DNA of 26,965 nucleotides from UBA1563 sp041667115 (GTDB taxonomy: Bacteria > Bacteroidota > Ignavibacteria > Ignavibacteriales > Ignavibacteriaceae). The translations under genes were made by a program, and so were the position numbers. Below the pieces are notes generated by a model that ran no database searches, was not told the origin of the DNA, and saw nothing but the letters and a program-made list of their open reading frames with translations. Numbering within the stretch: position 1 is the first letter of the stretch; the number at the start of each line of letters is the position of its first letter. The stretch spans positions 1-26,965 of the forward strand of contig JBAYFO010000050.1 of assembly GCA_041667115.1 (NCBI GenBank), given 5' to 3'. Shown in pieces: positions 1 to 7,602 of the stretch.

Positions 1-65
1 AAGAACCCTGTAACTAAATATATCTCCGACTCTTGTAATGCGTAACCAAATCAACTTATAAAAAG

Positions 66-103
66 CCCCCGCTTATAGCTCAGGTTCATGCTATTTGCGG
101 GGA
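66..103 (-). terminator. Rho-independent terminator after the CBM9/T9SS gene
   Basis: A two-part hairpin lies just past the stop codon of the minus-strand gene at 120. CCCCGC (67-72) pairs with GCGGGG (97-102). Inside it ATAGC (75-79) pairs with GCTAT (90-94), separated by TT/TT mismatches, with a 10-base loop. On the minus strand the stem is followed by GCTTTTT (five A on the plus strand at 60-64), the usual U-tract. Nothing comparable follows the stem on the plus strand, so it acts for the minus-strand gene only. The rest of 1-119 shows no gene. Confidence 0.75.
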
Positions 104-119
104 CTATCTTGAACGTGAA

Positions 120-2651
120 CTATTTAAGCAGCATCATCTTTTTGATGCTTTGGAATGAACCTGCTTCTAATTTGTAGAAATACATTCCGCTGGCGAGGCT
201 GCTTGCATTAAAGCTAACAGTGTGATTGCCTGCAGATTGATACTGATTTACTAATGTTGCAACTTCGCGTCCAAGAACATCAAATATTCTCAAGGTTACC
301 AATTCAGGATTTTGAAGAGAATAATTAATCTTCGTTGACGGGTTGAACGGATTAGGATAGTTCTGAGCTAGGTTGAAAGTCTCTACGACGTTAGCATTTT
401 CAACTCCATCAGGATCAACAACCATTTTGGCTCCAATCCATGTCCATAACCAACGTGAAGGATCGCCCCAAGATTGGTCATTATTATACGGTGAGTAACA
501 AAGAATACCTTCGCGACCACCATCGCTTGATGTAGATCCACCATCATTATCATTTATTGAGAAATCGATCGGGATTTTCATTCCTTCAACAGGAACAAAA
601 AGACTGTCCTTGTCTCCACTGTCACGATTATTTGCGAGCACAGTAAATGGAATCTTTGCTTCGATAATGTATGAATTAGTGAAAGTAGTCCAGGCGAAGA
701 AATAATTAGCTCCACCATTATTCATATAGATGCTATCCAAATTAGCTCCACCTTCCATAAGGATTTGTTTTTCATCAAATCTAAAATGGTAATGTGGCGT
801 GGCACCTCTTTTATATGAAGAAAAAGCCGGGGCTTTATTTGCATCAAACAAACCAAGGAAAAGATCAACGCAATCATTCTGATAAGAGTTCTGTGGTGGC
901 GGTAACCAGGTGTAGATATCGTCAGTCACTTCAGCAGCGAAATAGAGATTATCTTGGTCTACAGCAATGTATGCAGTCTTAATGCTTAAATCCGCATCAC
1001 CATTAATTGGTTTATTGTCTGCCGCAAATCCGGTTGCGTTAGAAGTCATGATTTCAATTTTAGGAACGTTTGTCCATTCAGATAAACTACCGTCCGCTAC
1101 GAAATTTGCCGGAGCGGTTTTTGCGATGGTAGGAACTCCTTTTCCGTTATTAACGGTTGGGGAATTCAAGAAAGCAGGAGCGGAGATATTTCCGGCTGCA
1201 TCTTTACAAACAATTGCATAATATTTGGTTATCGGCTGATCTGTAAGCGCAGCACGAAGAATTTGTGTGGCACTCTTTTCTCCGTGAGCAACATTTAATT
1301 TAACTGCATCTGCTGTTGTAACATCAGTTATTGGGGCATCCGCAGAATAAACACTATATGTTTCACCGACTTCGCCGGGAACATCTTCCCAGGTAATTAA
1401 ATTTTGGTAGGTTCCCTGAATTGCACTTAGCCCGGTTGGAGGAAGTGGAGAAATCACATCAAAAACAGGATTGCCTGTCCAAATGTTGGTTAAATAATCT
1501 ACCTGTCCTCCGGTCGAATTATGTCCATTCTCCATCATTCCCCATTTTATAACAGCTGAAGCATCAAAGTTTGGGGAGCCGTCATCAAAAGTCATATCGC
1601 GGAGGGCAAATTTATATGTATGCCAAGAATTATCACGAATCACATTGAATTTGATACCGCGTTTTCCATTTGCAGATTCGAATTGTACCCGGAGAGTATC
1701 ATCTCCTCCTGCTTCTGCTTTTATGGTCACCTGTAATGAATCTACCGCCCAGCTATTAACCATATTTGTCGGAGGCATATCAACGCCCCATCCGCCCCAT
1801 CCGCCCCATTCGCTACTTTCAACAAACTTTAGAGCATTCGTTAAAGGGCCTTGATCTCCAGCTCCTTCTACAACAGAAATACTTGAACCGGCTCCCCAAG
1901 CCCAAGGAGTGCCGAAAATAGAAGGGACCGCTTTTCCATTAAAGAATATAACCGGTATCGCTTTTGCGCCGCTTCTTACAAATCCATCAAGTTTTAGTTC
2001 GAGAGAATCCGCAGGAATATTTGCGTCAGGGTTCCACCCGGATGTAATAAATCCAATATTCCAACCGACAATTTTGTCTTTATTAAACTTATGATCGTTC
2101 CACGTAAATCCACCCCAACTAGATGGAACTTGAACAAAACCGCTGTCACCAGGGACAACGTCATCATTTGGAGAACTGATTTCATAGAATGGAATCTTAA
2201 GTTCATACCAGTCTGTAGCCGCATCAATAGCAACAAAATTATCCATAACATATGATTCAGTAGCGTTGCCAGGGGCATCCTGATCAATAATAGTAACCCT
2301 AAAAAGCATATTTTCCGGAAGAGTAGGAGCCTTGACAACTTTAATCCAAATTTTTAAAGTATCGTTTGCACTCCAATCTTGTGTTACCCCTTCAGGGAAT
2401 CTGTATTGTATTTGCGAATAGCTTCCCCATTGATGAAGAGCACCAATAGATGTTACAACATCTAGAGAAGCTGCACCTTCAACCTTATCAGCTGAATCTG
2501 TTGTAACTGTTTGATAGCTTGGTGCAGACTCAACATTAGACGTCCATACATAATTAGTATCGGCAGCAATGTTGTCAAAACTTTCAATCGTGGTCTGTGC
2601 GTATATCACAAAAGACCAAGAAAGAAAAATGAAAACGAAAAGTTTTTTCAT
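120..2651 (-). CDS. T9SS-exported multidomain carbohydrate-binding protein (CBM9-like)
   Basis: 843 aa. Residues 1-19 are a signal peptide ending VIYAQ. Two beta-rich, galactose-binding-like regions follow (about 22-225 and 232-398), then a fibronectin-III-like domain (about 403-500; PPTGLSA, YAIVCKDAAGN). A family-9 carbohydrate-binding/DOMON-like domain follows (about 508-740: DGSLSEW, AYIAVDQDNLYFAAEVTDD, DCVDLFLGLFD). A T9SS type A sorting domain ends the protein (about 757-843: QNYPNPFNPSTKI, GREVATLV, SGMYFYKLEAG). I see no glycosidase catalytic motif, so surface sugar binding or scaffolding is likelier than hydrolysis. The start is supported by AAAGGAGA eight bases upstream of ATG. It lies 96 bp downstream of the symporter on the same strand and may be co-transcribed with it. 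Domain types are inferred from motifs; the exact ligand is unknown. Confidence 0.85.
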   Translation of the reverse strand: MKKLFVFIFLSWSFVIYAQTTIESFDNIAADTNYVWTSNVESAPSYQTVTTDSADKVEGAASLDVVTSIGALHQWGSYSQIQYRFPEGVTQDWSANDTLKIWIKVVKAPTLPENMLFRVTIIDQDAPGNATESYVMDNFVAIDAATDWYELKIPFYEISSPNDDVVPGDSGFVQVPSSWGGFTWNDHKFNKDKIVGWNIGFITSGWNPDANIPADSLELKLDGFVRSGAKAIPVIFFNGKAVPSIFGTPWAWGAGSSISVVEGAGDQGPLTNALKFVESSEWGGWGGWGVDMPPTNMVNSWAVDSLQVTIKAEAGGDDTLRVQFESANGKRGIKFNVIRDNSWHTYKFALRDMTFDDGSPNFDASAVIKWGMMENGHNSTGGQVDYLTNIWTGNPVFDVISPLPPTGLSAIQGTYQNLITWEDVPGEVGETYSVYSADAPITDVTTADAVKLNVAHGEKSATQILRAALTDQPITKYYAIVCKDAAGNISAPAFLNSPTVNNGKGVPTIAKTAPANFVADGSLSEWTNVPKIEIMTSNATGFAADNKPINGDADLSIKTAYIAVDQDNLYFAAEVTDDIYTWLPPPQNSYQNDCVDLFLGLFDANKAPAFSSYKRGATPHYHFRFDEKQILMEGGANLDSIYMNNGGANYFFAWTTFTNSYIIEAKIPFTVLANNRDSGDKDSLFVPVEGMKIPIDFSINDNDGGSTSSDGGREGILCYSPYNNDQSWGDPSRWLWTWIGAKMVVDPDGVENANVVETFNLAQNYPNPFNPSTKINYSLQNPELVTLRIFDVLGREVATLVNQYQSAGNHTVSFNASSLASGMYFYKLEAGSFQSIKKMMLLK

Positions 2652-2747
2652 GACTTTTCTCCTTTGTTAGTTAGTTGATATGTGTTTAGTACAATGAAAC
2701 AATTCATTTAAGTAAATAACAATTGAATGATAGAATATCTTTTTCAC

Positions 2748-4367
2748 TTAGTTCCAAAGGCTCCAAAGACCAAGAATGATTAATAAAATAAATGCTGAGA
2801 AGACGATGTTTAATCTGTCTCTGCTAACCGAACCAAAATGATTTAAATTAAATTTAATCTCGCGAAACGTATCCGGGAATAAAAATGATACCCGCGAGAT
2901 TTCTGCTCTTTCAGGTTTAAGTGCAAAGCTTAGCACAAGAATAAGTGCTGAACAAAAGACAAAAAGAAGAATAGCAAAATGTAAAAAGTTGATGGATACA
3001 AAACCGATAAGCAGCGGTGAGTTCGTCATGTTCATCTGAACAAGAAGTTGGGCAGCTAAGCGAAATATTCCAATTGTTTCACCAACAATTAGCGTCCAAA
3101 TTGCAGCTCTGCCTGTAATTCCTTTAAATAAAAGCCCGAAGACAAAAACGGCGGTAATCGGCGGACTTATGAAAGCCTGCACATTTTGTAAAAACAAATA
3201 AACTTGAGAACTGATCAGTTTAACAAAAGAAACCATCAGAATAGCTCCGACTACTGTAACCATTGTTGCTAATCTACCTATCAAAACCAATTTCCTTTCG
3301 GAGGACTCAGGGTTTCTCGGTTTATAATAATCATTTGTAAAAATTGCAGATGAACTGTTAAACGCACTGGCAAGAGACGACATTACCGCAGCAAGTAATC
3401 CCGTAACTACAAATCCCTTAACTCCAACAGGCAAAAAATTGCCGGAAATTAAAGCCGGATATGCATCGTCACCTTTTGCTTCAGGATAAAGAACGGCAGC
3501 AATTAATCCTGGTAAAACTAAAATAAAAATCGGACTGATCTTAAGAAAAGCTGCAAGCAGAGAACCACGCCGGGCGTTTTCAATATTCTTTGCGCTCAGC
3601 AATCTTTGTACAATAAATTGATCTGTACACCAATACCAAAAAGCAATAATGGGAGCGCCGAAAATAATTCCCGTCCAGGGATAATCAGGATCAGATACAC
3701 CTTTAAACATTGAAAAGTAATCTGCCGGTAATTTTGCCTTGAGTGTTGAAAAGCCGCCAACTTCGTGTAAGCCAAAGAGGGTTAAGGTAACCGCCCCCAG
3801 GATCATTAAAATTGCCTGGACGTAATGAGTCTTAACTATGGCAGTAGCGCCTCCGGTTACACTATATAATCCGGTAATGAGCACGATAATAATAGCGGAT
3901 GTATAAATGTTTATTCCAAATATTTTTGTAAACAGAAGACCGCCTGCAAAAAGCGTAACCGTTATTTTTGTAAAAAGATACGTTGCAATCGAAATTACTG
4001 CAAAAACTTTTCTGCTTCTTCTGTCAAATCTTTTTTCCAGAAATTCCGGCATTGTTTGTACACCGCTTTTTAAGAGGATCGGGGCAATGAACCAGCCTAA
4101 GAGAATTAAAATAAATATTGCCATAAGTTCAAACTGGGCAACGGCAAAGCCTCTGGAAGCGCCCGAACCGGCTAATCCAATAAAATGCTCACTTGAAATG
4201 TTGGTTGCAAAAATTGAGAGCCCCACAGCAACCCAACCGCTGTTCCGTCCCGCTAAAAAATAATCTTCAGTAGTTTTTTCTTTCTTTCGTGAATAGAGAA
4301 ATCCAATACTTAGCACAACTGCTAGGTAAGCAATCAAGATTAAACTATCGAAGATTGAAAAAGACAC
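2748..4367 (-). CDS. Sodium:solute symporter (SSS/SGLT family)
   Basis: 539 aa inner-membrane protein with about 13-14 hydrophobic segments. SSS family marks are the N-terminal TTEDYFLAGR, the SSEHFIGLAGSGASRG segment of the substrate/sodium region, YSVTGGATAIVKTHYVQ, WYWCTDQFIVQRLLSA and SSLASAFNSSSAIFTNDYY. The last three are typical of the sugar-transporting (SGLT-like) branch, so Na+-coupled sugar uptake is likely; the precise substrate cannot be read. The start is GTG, with AAAGGA 11 bases upstream and an in-frame stop a little further up, and no ATG between them. The next gene, a secreted carbohydrate-binding protein, follows 96 bp later on the same strand, which supports a sugar role. 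A sigma-54-like -24 box lies about 50 bp upstream. Confidence 0.93.
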   Translation of the reverse strand: MSFSIFDSLILIAYLAVVLSIGFLYSRKKEKTTEDYFLAGRNSGWVAVGLSIFATNISSEHFIGLAGSGASRGFAVAQFELMAIFILILLGWFIAPILLKSGVQTMPEFLEKRFDRRSRKVFAVISIATYLFTKITVTLFAGGLLFTKIFGINIYTSAIIIVLITGLYSVTGGATAIVKTHYVQAILMILGAVTLTLFGLHEVGGFSTLKAKLPADYFSMFKGVSDPDYPWTGIIFGAPIIAFWYWCTDQFIVQRLLSAKNIENARRGSLLAAFLKISPIFILVLPGLIAAVLYPEAKGDDAYPALISGNFLPVGVKGFVVTGLLAAVMSSLASAFNSSSAIFTNDYYKPRNPESSERKLVLIGRLATMVTVVGAILMVSFVKLISSQVYLFLQNVQAFISPPITAVFVFGLLFKGITGRAAIWTLIVGETIGIFRLAAQLLVQMNMTNSPLLIGFVSINFLHFAILLFVFCSALILVLSFALKPERAEISRVSFLFPDTFREIKFNLNHFGSVSRDRLNIVFSAFILLIILGLWSLWN

Positions 4368-4909
4368 TGCCGAAAATTTCCTTTTATTAGACTCTTAGTT
4401 CATACACAAAAGGTGCCAAGGATTTATTTTAAAAAGGTATGAGAATTCTCTATTATTTAATGTACAAAACGTTAAAATCCGTTTTTGATTTATTAGAATA
4501 ATAAGCCGTGTTTATTAATTTAATAACTCACCTAGTGTTTTTTACAGTTTTAATTCTGTTCCAACAAAAAAAAGCGAAAGTTATTATTCATAATAACCGG
4601 CTGAGGAGTGCCGGTTTGTTAGTTATTCTTTTAAAGGTTTCATCTTTCACTGTTTGGGAAGAAGTAAAACTATATGCTCATGCCCCCATCAGCTTATTTT
4701 AAAACTGACGGGGGTAATGAGTAGTAGGGAGACTACTAATTTATTGTAGCAAAAACAGTACCATGATATTTATTCTCATTTGTTCCCAAAATGGACTTAT
4801 TTGAGGGCGGCTTAATAAAGTTGTTATCACTATAATAAAAGAAAGTTATTAGAGTGATAAGGAAAATCTATATCCCTAAAAAATGGAACGCGGATTTGTT
4901 ATGATTTAA
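4368..4909. other. 542-bp structured gap between the symporter and the XRE regulator
   Basis: I see no convincing gene. A 64-codon plus-strand frame at 4508-4702 has no family signature or good ribosome site and overlaps the hairpins. Structure is dense. AACCGGC/GCCGGTT forms a perfect 7-bp stem with an 8-base loop (4595-4616), followed by a T-rich tract on the plus strand. A ~14-bp interrupted stem (4677-4721) contains CCCCC/GGGGG, CTCAT/ATGAG and TCAG/CTGA. AGTAGT/ACTACT (4720-4737) overlaps its right foot. The part next to the symporter carries the putative promoter and palindromes. The rest could hold a terminator for the regulator gene or a small RNA. Confidence 0.45.
4404..4419 (-). promoter_or_regulatory. 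Possible sigma-54 promoter upstream of the symporter (weak -12)
   Basis: On the minus strand TTGGCAC (4419-4413) matches the sigma-54 -24 box exactly. Ten bases after the GG comes GT (4405-4404) instead of the consensus GC, so the -12 half is poor. A start near 4392 would leave a ~25-base leader containing the AAAGGA site of the symporter. Upstream are GAGAATTCTC (4441-4450, perfect palindrome) and AAAACG-N8-CGTTTT (4466-4485), possible activator sites. I found no better GG-N10-GC site in the other gaps checked. Confidence 0.3.
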
Positions 4910-5272
4910 TCAGACTTGGTTATTGATTTTCTTTTTCGCTTCTTCAATTTGAGCAATTAACTCTCCCATTTTTTCGTATGGAACATCTTTGGCAAAATTC
5001 CATAAATCCCCAAACTGTGCGGGACGAAGTTTGTTTAAGGAAAATTTTTCCGGCTGTGCAATTTGTTTATCCGGTTCCCATTCCATTAAATCATTTGGCG
5101 TACAGTTTAAGGAAAGACAAAGTTTCTCAAGATGTTTGGGAGAAAGTCCGGTAAAGTTATTTCTTGCAATGTTGTAGGCAATCTGTTTGGTAAAACCGAT
5201 TTCCATCAAAAACCTGGTTGGAGAAGTTATTCCGCGCAGCTTGAAATGTTTTTTTAGGTTATAAGTAAGCAT
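4910..5272 (-). CDS. Small XRE/Cro-CI-type helix-turn-helix regulator
   Basis: 120 aa. Residues 1-67 fold like a Cro/C1 helix-turn-helix: LKKHFKLRGI, FLMEIGFTKQIAYNIARN as turn and recognition helix, then LEKLCLSLNCTPNDLMEW, the usual closing motif of this family. The C-terminal half (about 75-120) is charged and ends in a helix rich in E and K (ELIAQIEEAKKKI), possibly for dimerisation. An AAAGG ribosome site precedes the ATG. It stands alone, with about 440 bp before it and 540 bp after it and no partner gene overlapping, so there is no direct sign of a toxin-antitoxin pair or phage context. It is presumably a cytoplasmic DNA-binding repressor; its targets are unknown. Confidence 0.8.
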   Translation of the reverse strand: MLTYNLKKHFKLRGITSPTRFLMEIGFTKQIAYNIARNNFTGLSPKHLEKLCLSLNCTPNDLMEWEPDKQIAQPEKFSLNKLRPAQFGDLWNFAKDVPYEKMGELIAQIEEAKKKINNQV

Positions 5273-5710
5273 AAAATACCTTTCAGATTAGTAAAAAATA
5301 CACTCCTTAATTTAAATAATAGGGGTGGGAAAACAAAAAATGGACTTAGCTTATTATAAAAACCACTTTGTAGTTTAACTAATAGATATAGAAGAGTAAA
5401 AAAACAGATTGCAGAGCAAATAAATGATATTCTCGTTTAATTTATACACTTATCTGATTATAAAATAGACATCTCCGGGCAAAAAATAGATATATCAGTT
5501 TAAATAATACAGGTAAGCGGGGTTAAAAATAGAGCGTGAACGTAAAAAAGTGGGATTTTAGTGTGAAAATGAGGGATTTCAAGATGACAGCTTCAAATGA
5601 ACTGATTTATTTTGTAAATCGTTTACTTCCGTGAGTTTTCCCGCATAGCTAAAACGGATGAAGGGAAAGGAAAATATTTTTCCTCCGATGTTTTTATCAA
5701 TTTTTTCTCT
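5273..5710. other. 438-bp AT-rich gap upstream of the XRE regulator
   Basis: No coding region is supportable here. It must contain the promoter of the XRE gene (minus strand) and the 3' end of the response-regulator transcript. The clearest structure is AGGAAAA-TAT-TTTTCCT, a perfect 7-bp stem at 5668-5684 just past the response-regulator stop. On the minus strand the bases after it are TTCCCTTC rather than a T run, so it is a weak terminator at best. Several short purine-rich runs occur, but I see no longer repeat. Confidence 0.4.
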
Positions 5711-7165
5711 TTATTTCATTCCAAGTTCTTTAGCCATGCGGAAATAGTTCGATGGAGCGAGTCCTAATTTTTTTGCAGCATCGGTATCGGAATTTGAGTT
5801 GAACCTAACAAACGTGAAATATTTTTCACGAACCATAACTTCTAAATCCCGGAGAGACAGAATATTTTCTTTGTCAAAGTTGATACCGTTCTGTTCGTCT
5901 CTTTCTTCCGAGAACCCATACTTGCCAACGGCTAATTTTGCATCTTTTAGAGTAATAATCTTTTCATCATTAAACAGCAGCCGCTGCACAACATTTTTCA
6001 ATTCGCGTACGTTGCCGGGCCAATCGTAATTGACTAATAATTTCATAGCATCATCTTCAAACTTGGGTTTTTCCCTTATCATTTGGATGCTCATGGTGGT
6101 CATAAAGTAATCAAGTAAAATCAGAATATCGGTTTTTCGATATTTCAAATCAGGCACGTGAATCGGTAAAACATTTAAGCGGTAATACAAATCTTCTCTA
6201 AAGCGTTTAGCTTTTACCTCTTCTTCAATATTTCTGTTTGTTGCGGCAAGAATGCGGACGTCAACTTTAATTTTTTCAGTCCTCCCGATTTTTTCAATTT
6301 CACCGTCTTGAATAACACGAAGGAGTTTTACTTGCGCGGAAAGAGGGAGTTCGGTCACTTCATCGAGAAAAATTGTTCCGTTGTTGGCAACTTCAAAAAG
6401 TCCGAGTTTCTTTTTGTCGGCTCCGGTAAAGGCGCCTTTTTCATATCCGAATAATTCGCTTTCAACCAGATCGTGCGGCAGGCTTCCGCAATTGATGATA
6501 ACAAAATTTTCAAGCTTGCGTGCGCTGTTGTAATGGATGTTGTAAGCGACAAGTTCTTTGCCGGTGCCGGAAGCGCCTCGAATAAGGACGTTGATCATGC
6601 TTTGCGAACATTTTGTAATCTGTTCTTTCAGTTTAATAATTTCCGGCGATTCTCCCACCATCCGTTTCTGCTCTAACGTTTCTTCGGCGTTGCGTACTAA
6701 TTTTTGATTGACGCGAAGCCGTTCAAGTTCCAATTTTCTTTTTTCAAATGCATTAAAAATACTGATAATGAAATCTGTAGGCTGATAAATAAATTCTTCG
6801 ATATCGCCTGGATATTTCGTGCAATACCAGAAAGCACCTGCTTTCATCAATTTATTTGCGAAAGCATAATCGGAGATGTTGATCGTCATCTTGGTAACAA
6901 CAATAATTTGCAGTGCAGAATCAACTTCTTTTATTTTATGGATCAATTCCTCGCCCATTAATCCGCCGGCGATTTGAAAATCCATAATCACCAGATCGAA
7001 GCGTTCTTTTTTTTCTTTAAGAAGTTCGAGCGCCCCTTTTCCATCGGAGACAATTTTTCCAATTTTTATTTGTTCTGAAAAAGGTTTGATGGTGTTTTGC
7101 ACACGCCTGACGTCAAACTCTTCGTCTTCAATTAAGAGAACATTTATAATTTCTTCAGAAAACAT
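5711..7165 (-). CDS. Sigma-54-dependent response regulator (NtrC family)
   Basis: 484 aa. The receiver domain spans 1-~125, with acidic pocket E13/D14/E15, phosphoacceptor D62 (VIMDFQ), T91 (VVTK) and the conserved lysine K117. The AAA+ sigma-54 activation domain spans about 168-400, with Walker A GASGTGKE (197-204), the GAFTGA sigma-54 contact loop (244-249), Walker B GTIFLDEV (263-270) and the arginine-rich RFREDLYYRLNV sensor region. A Fis-type helix-turn-helix closes the protein (about 440-484; DAAKKLGLAPSNYFRMAKELG). All catalytic motifs are intact, so it should open sigma-54 promoters when phosphorylated. AAGGAG six bases before the ATG is a strong ribosome site. It lies downstream of the kinase gene on the same strand but is separated from it by two tandem repeat copies. 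Pairing with that kinase is inferred from proximity. Confidence 0.95.
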   Translation of the reverse strand: MFSEEIINVLLIEDEEFDVRRVQNTIKPFSEQIKIGKIVSDGKGALELLKEKKERFDLVIMDFQIAGGLMGEELIHKIKEVDSALQIIVVTKMTINISDYAFANKLMKAGAFWYCTKYPGDIEEFIYQPTDFIISIFNAFEKRKLELERLRVNQKLVRNAEETLEQKRMVGESPEIIKLKEQITKCSQSMINVLIRGASGTGKELVAYNIHYNSARKLENFVIINCGSLPHDLVESELFGYEKGAFTGADKKKLGLFEVANNGTIFLDEVTELPLSAQVKLLRVIQDGEIEKIGRTEKIKVDVRILAATNRNIEEEVKAKRFREDLYYRLNVLPIHVPDLKYRKTDILILLDYFMTTMSIQMIREKPKFEDDAMKLLVNYDWPGNVRELKNVVQRLLFNDEKIITLKDAKLAVGKYGFSEERDEQNGINFDKENILSLRDLEVMVREKYFTFVRFNSNSDTDAAKKLGLAPSNYFRMAKELGMK

Positions 7166-7233
7166 TATAACTCCTTAGTGCAATTGTTCAGCATGATTAT
7201 TATATAAAATGAAATACACATCGTAATTTCTAA
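7166..7233. promoter_or_regulatory. Leader of the response regulator gene
   Basis: This 68-bp stretch between the response regulator and the first repeat copy is all that remains of a native upstream region. It contains the AAGGAG ribosome site and an AT-rich stretch (TATATAAAATG on the plus strand). No clear -7/-33 or -24/-12 promoter is visible. Transcription may come from the kinase gene through the repeats or start inside them. Confidence 0.3.
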
Positions 7234-7410
7234 CCGGCAGAGCTAGAACCAAATTGATCTCAGAACAAGGATTAACGATTTTAGAGGTTAGAAGATTTTG
7301 TTACATCAAAAATCAAATATCGTTAATCGTTATTCTTAAATTTTTAATATTCTCGCCATTCTGCGCAGTCCGCCTCTGGCGGATTACTAACTATCTAATT
7401 CCTAATTCAT
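7234..7410 (-). repeat. Palindromic intergenic repeat, copy 1 (shortened)
   Basis: About 177 bp, tandem with copy 2 and inverted relative to copy 3 near recQ. Conserved parts in plus-strand order: GGCAGAGC...GAACCAAA; TCAGAACAAGGATTAACGAT; TTACATCAAAAATC; ATCGTTAATC, the inverse of the GATTAACGAT arm, giving a 10-bp inverted pair (7270-7279 with 7319-7328). Next come the palindrome CTGCGCAG (7361-7368), the perfect stem TCCGCC-TCT-GGCGGA (7369-7383), and the terminal ACTAACTATCTAATTCCTAATT. Compared with copies 2 and 3 it lacks a 20-bp palindromic block after TTTTAGA and one T further on. Confidence 0.85.
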
Positions 7411-7602
7411 AAACTAGCAGAGCCGGAACCAAAATTGATTTCAGAACAAGGATTAACGATTTTAGAAGCATGCCAAGGCTTGCCATGGTTAGAAGATTTT
7501 TGTTACATCAAAAATCAAATATCGTTAATCGTTATTTTTAAATTTTTAATATTCTCGCCATCTTGCGCAGTCCGCCTCTGGCGGATTACTAACTATCTAA
7601 TT
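7411..7602 (-). repeat. Palindromic intergenic repeat, copy 2 (overlaps the kinase stop codon)
   Basis: About 192 bp, directly abutting copy 1 in the same orientation, with only scattered differences from it. It has the extra block 7467-7486, an imperfect palindrome built on CATGCCAAG/CTTGCCATG. Its TCCGCC-TCT-GGCGGA stem is at 7571-7585. The terminal ACTATCTAATT reaches into the histidine kinase gene: the kinase's last sense codon AAT and its TAG stop (minus strand) are repeat sequence. A 68-codon plus-strand frame through this copy is matched in copy 3 only because the repeat is conserved. Confidence 0.85.

Noticed and set aside
4508..4702. A 64-codon plus-strand frame in the gap before the XRE gene.
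   Set aside because: No family signature, no convincing ribosome site, and it overlaps strong hairpins on both sides.
4910..5272. The XRE protein as an antitoxin of a toxin-antitoxin pair.
   Set aside because: There is no small gene adjacent or overlapping on the same strand; the flanking gaps are more than 400 bp with no plausible toxin frame.
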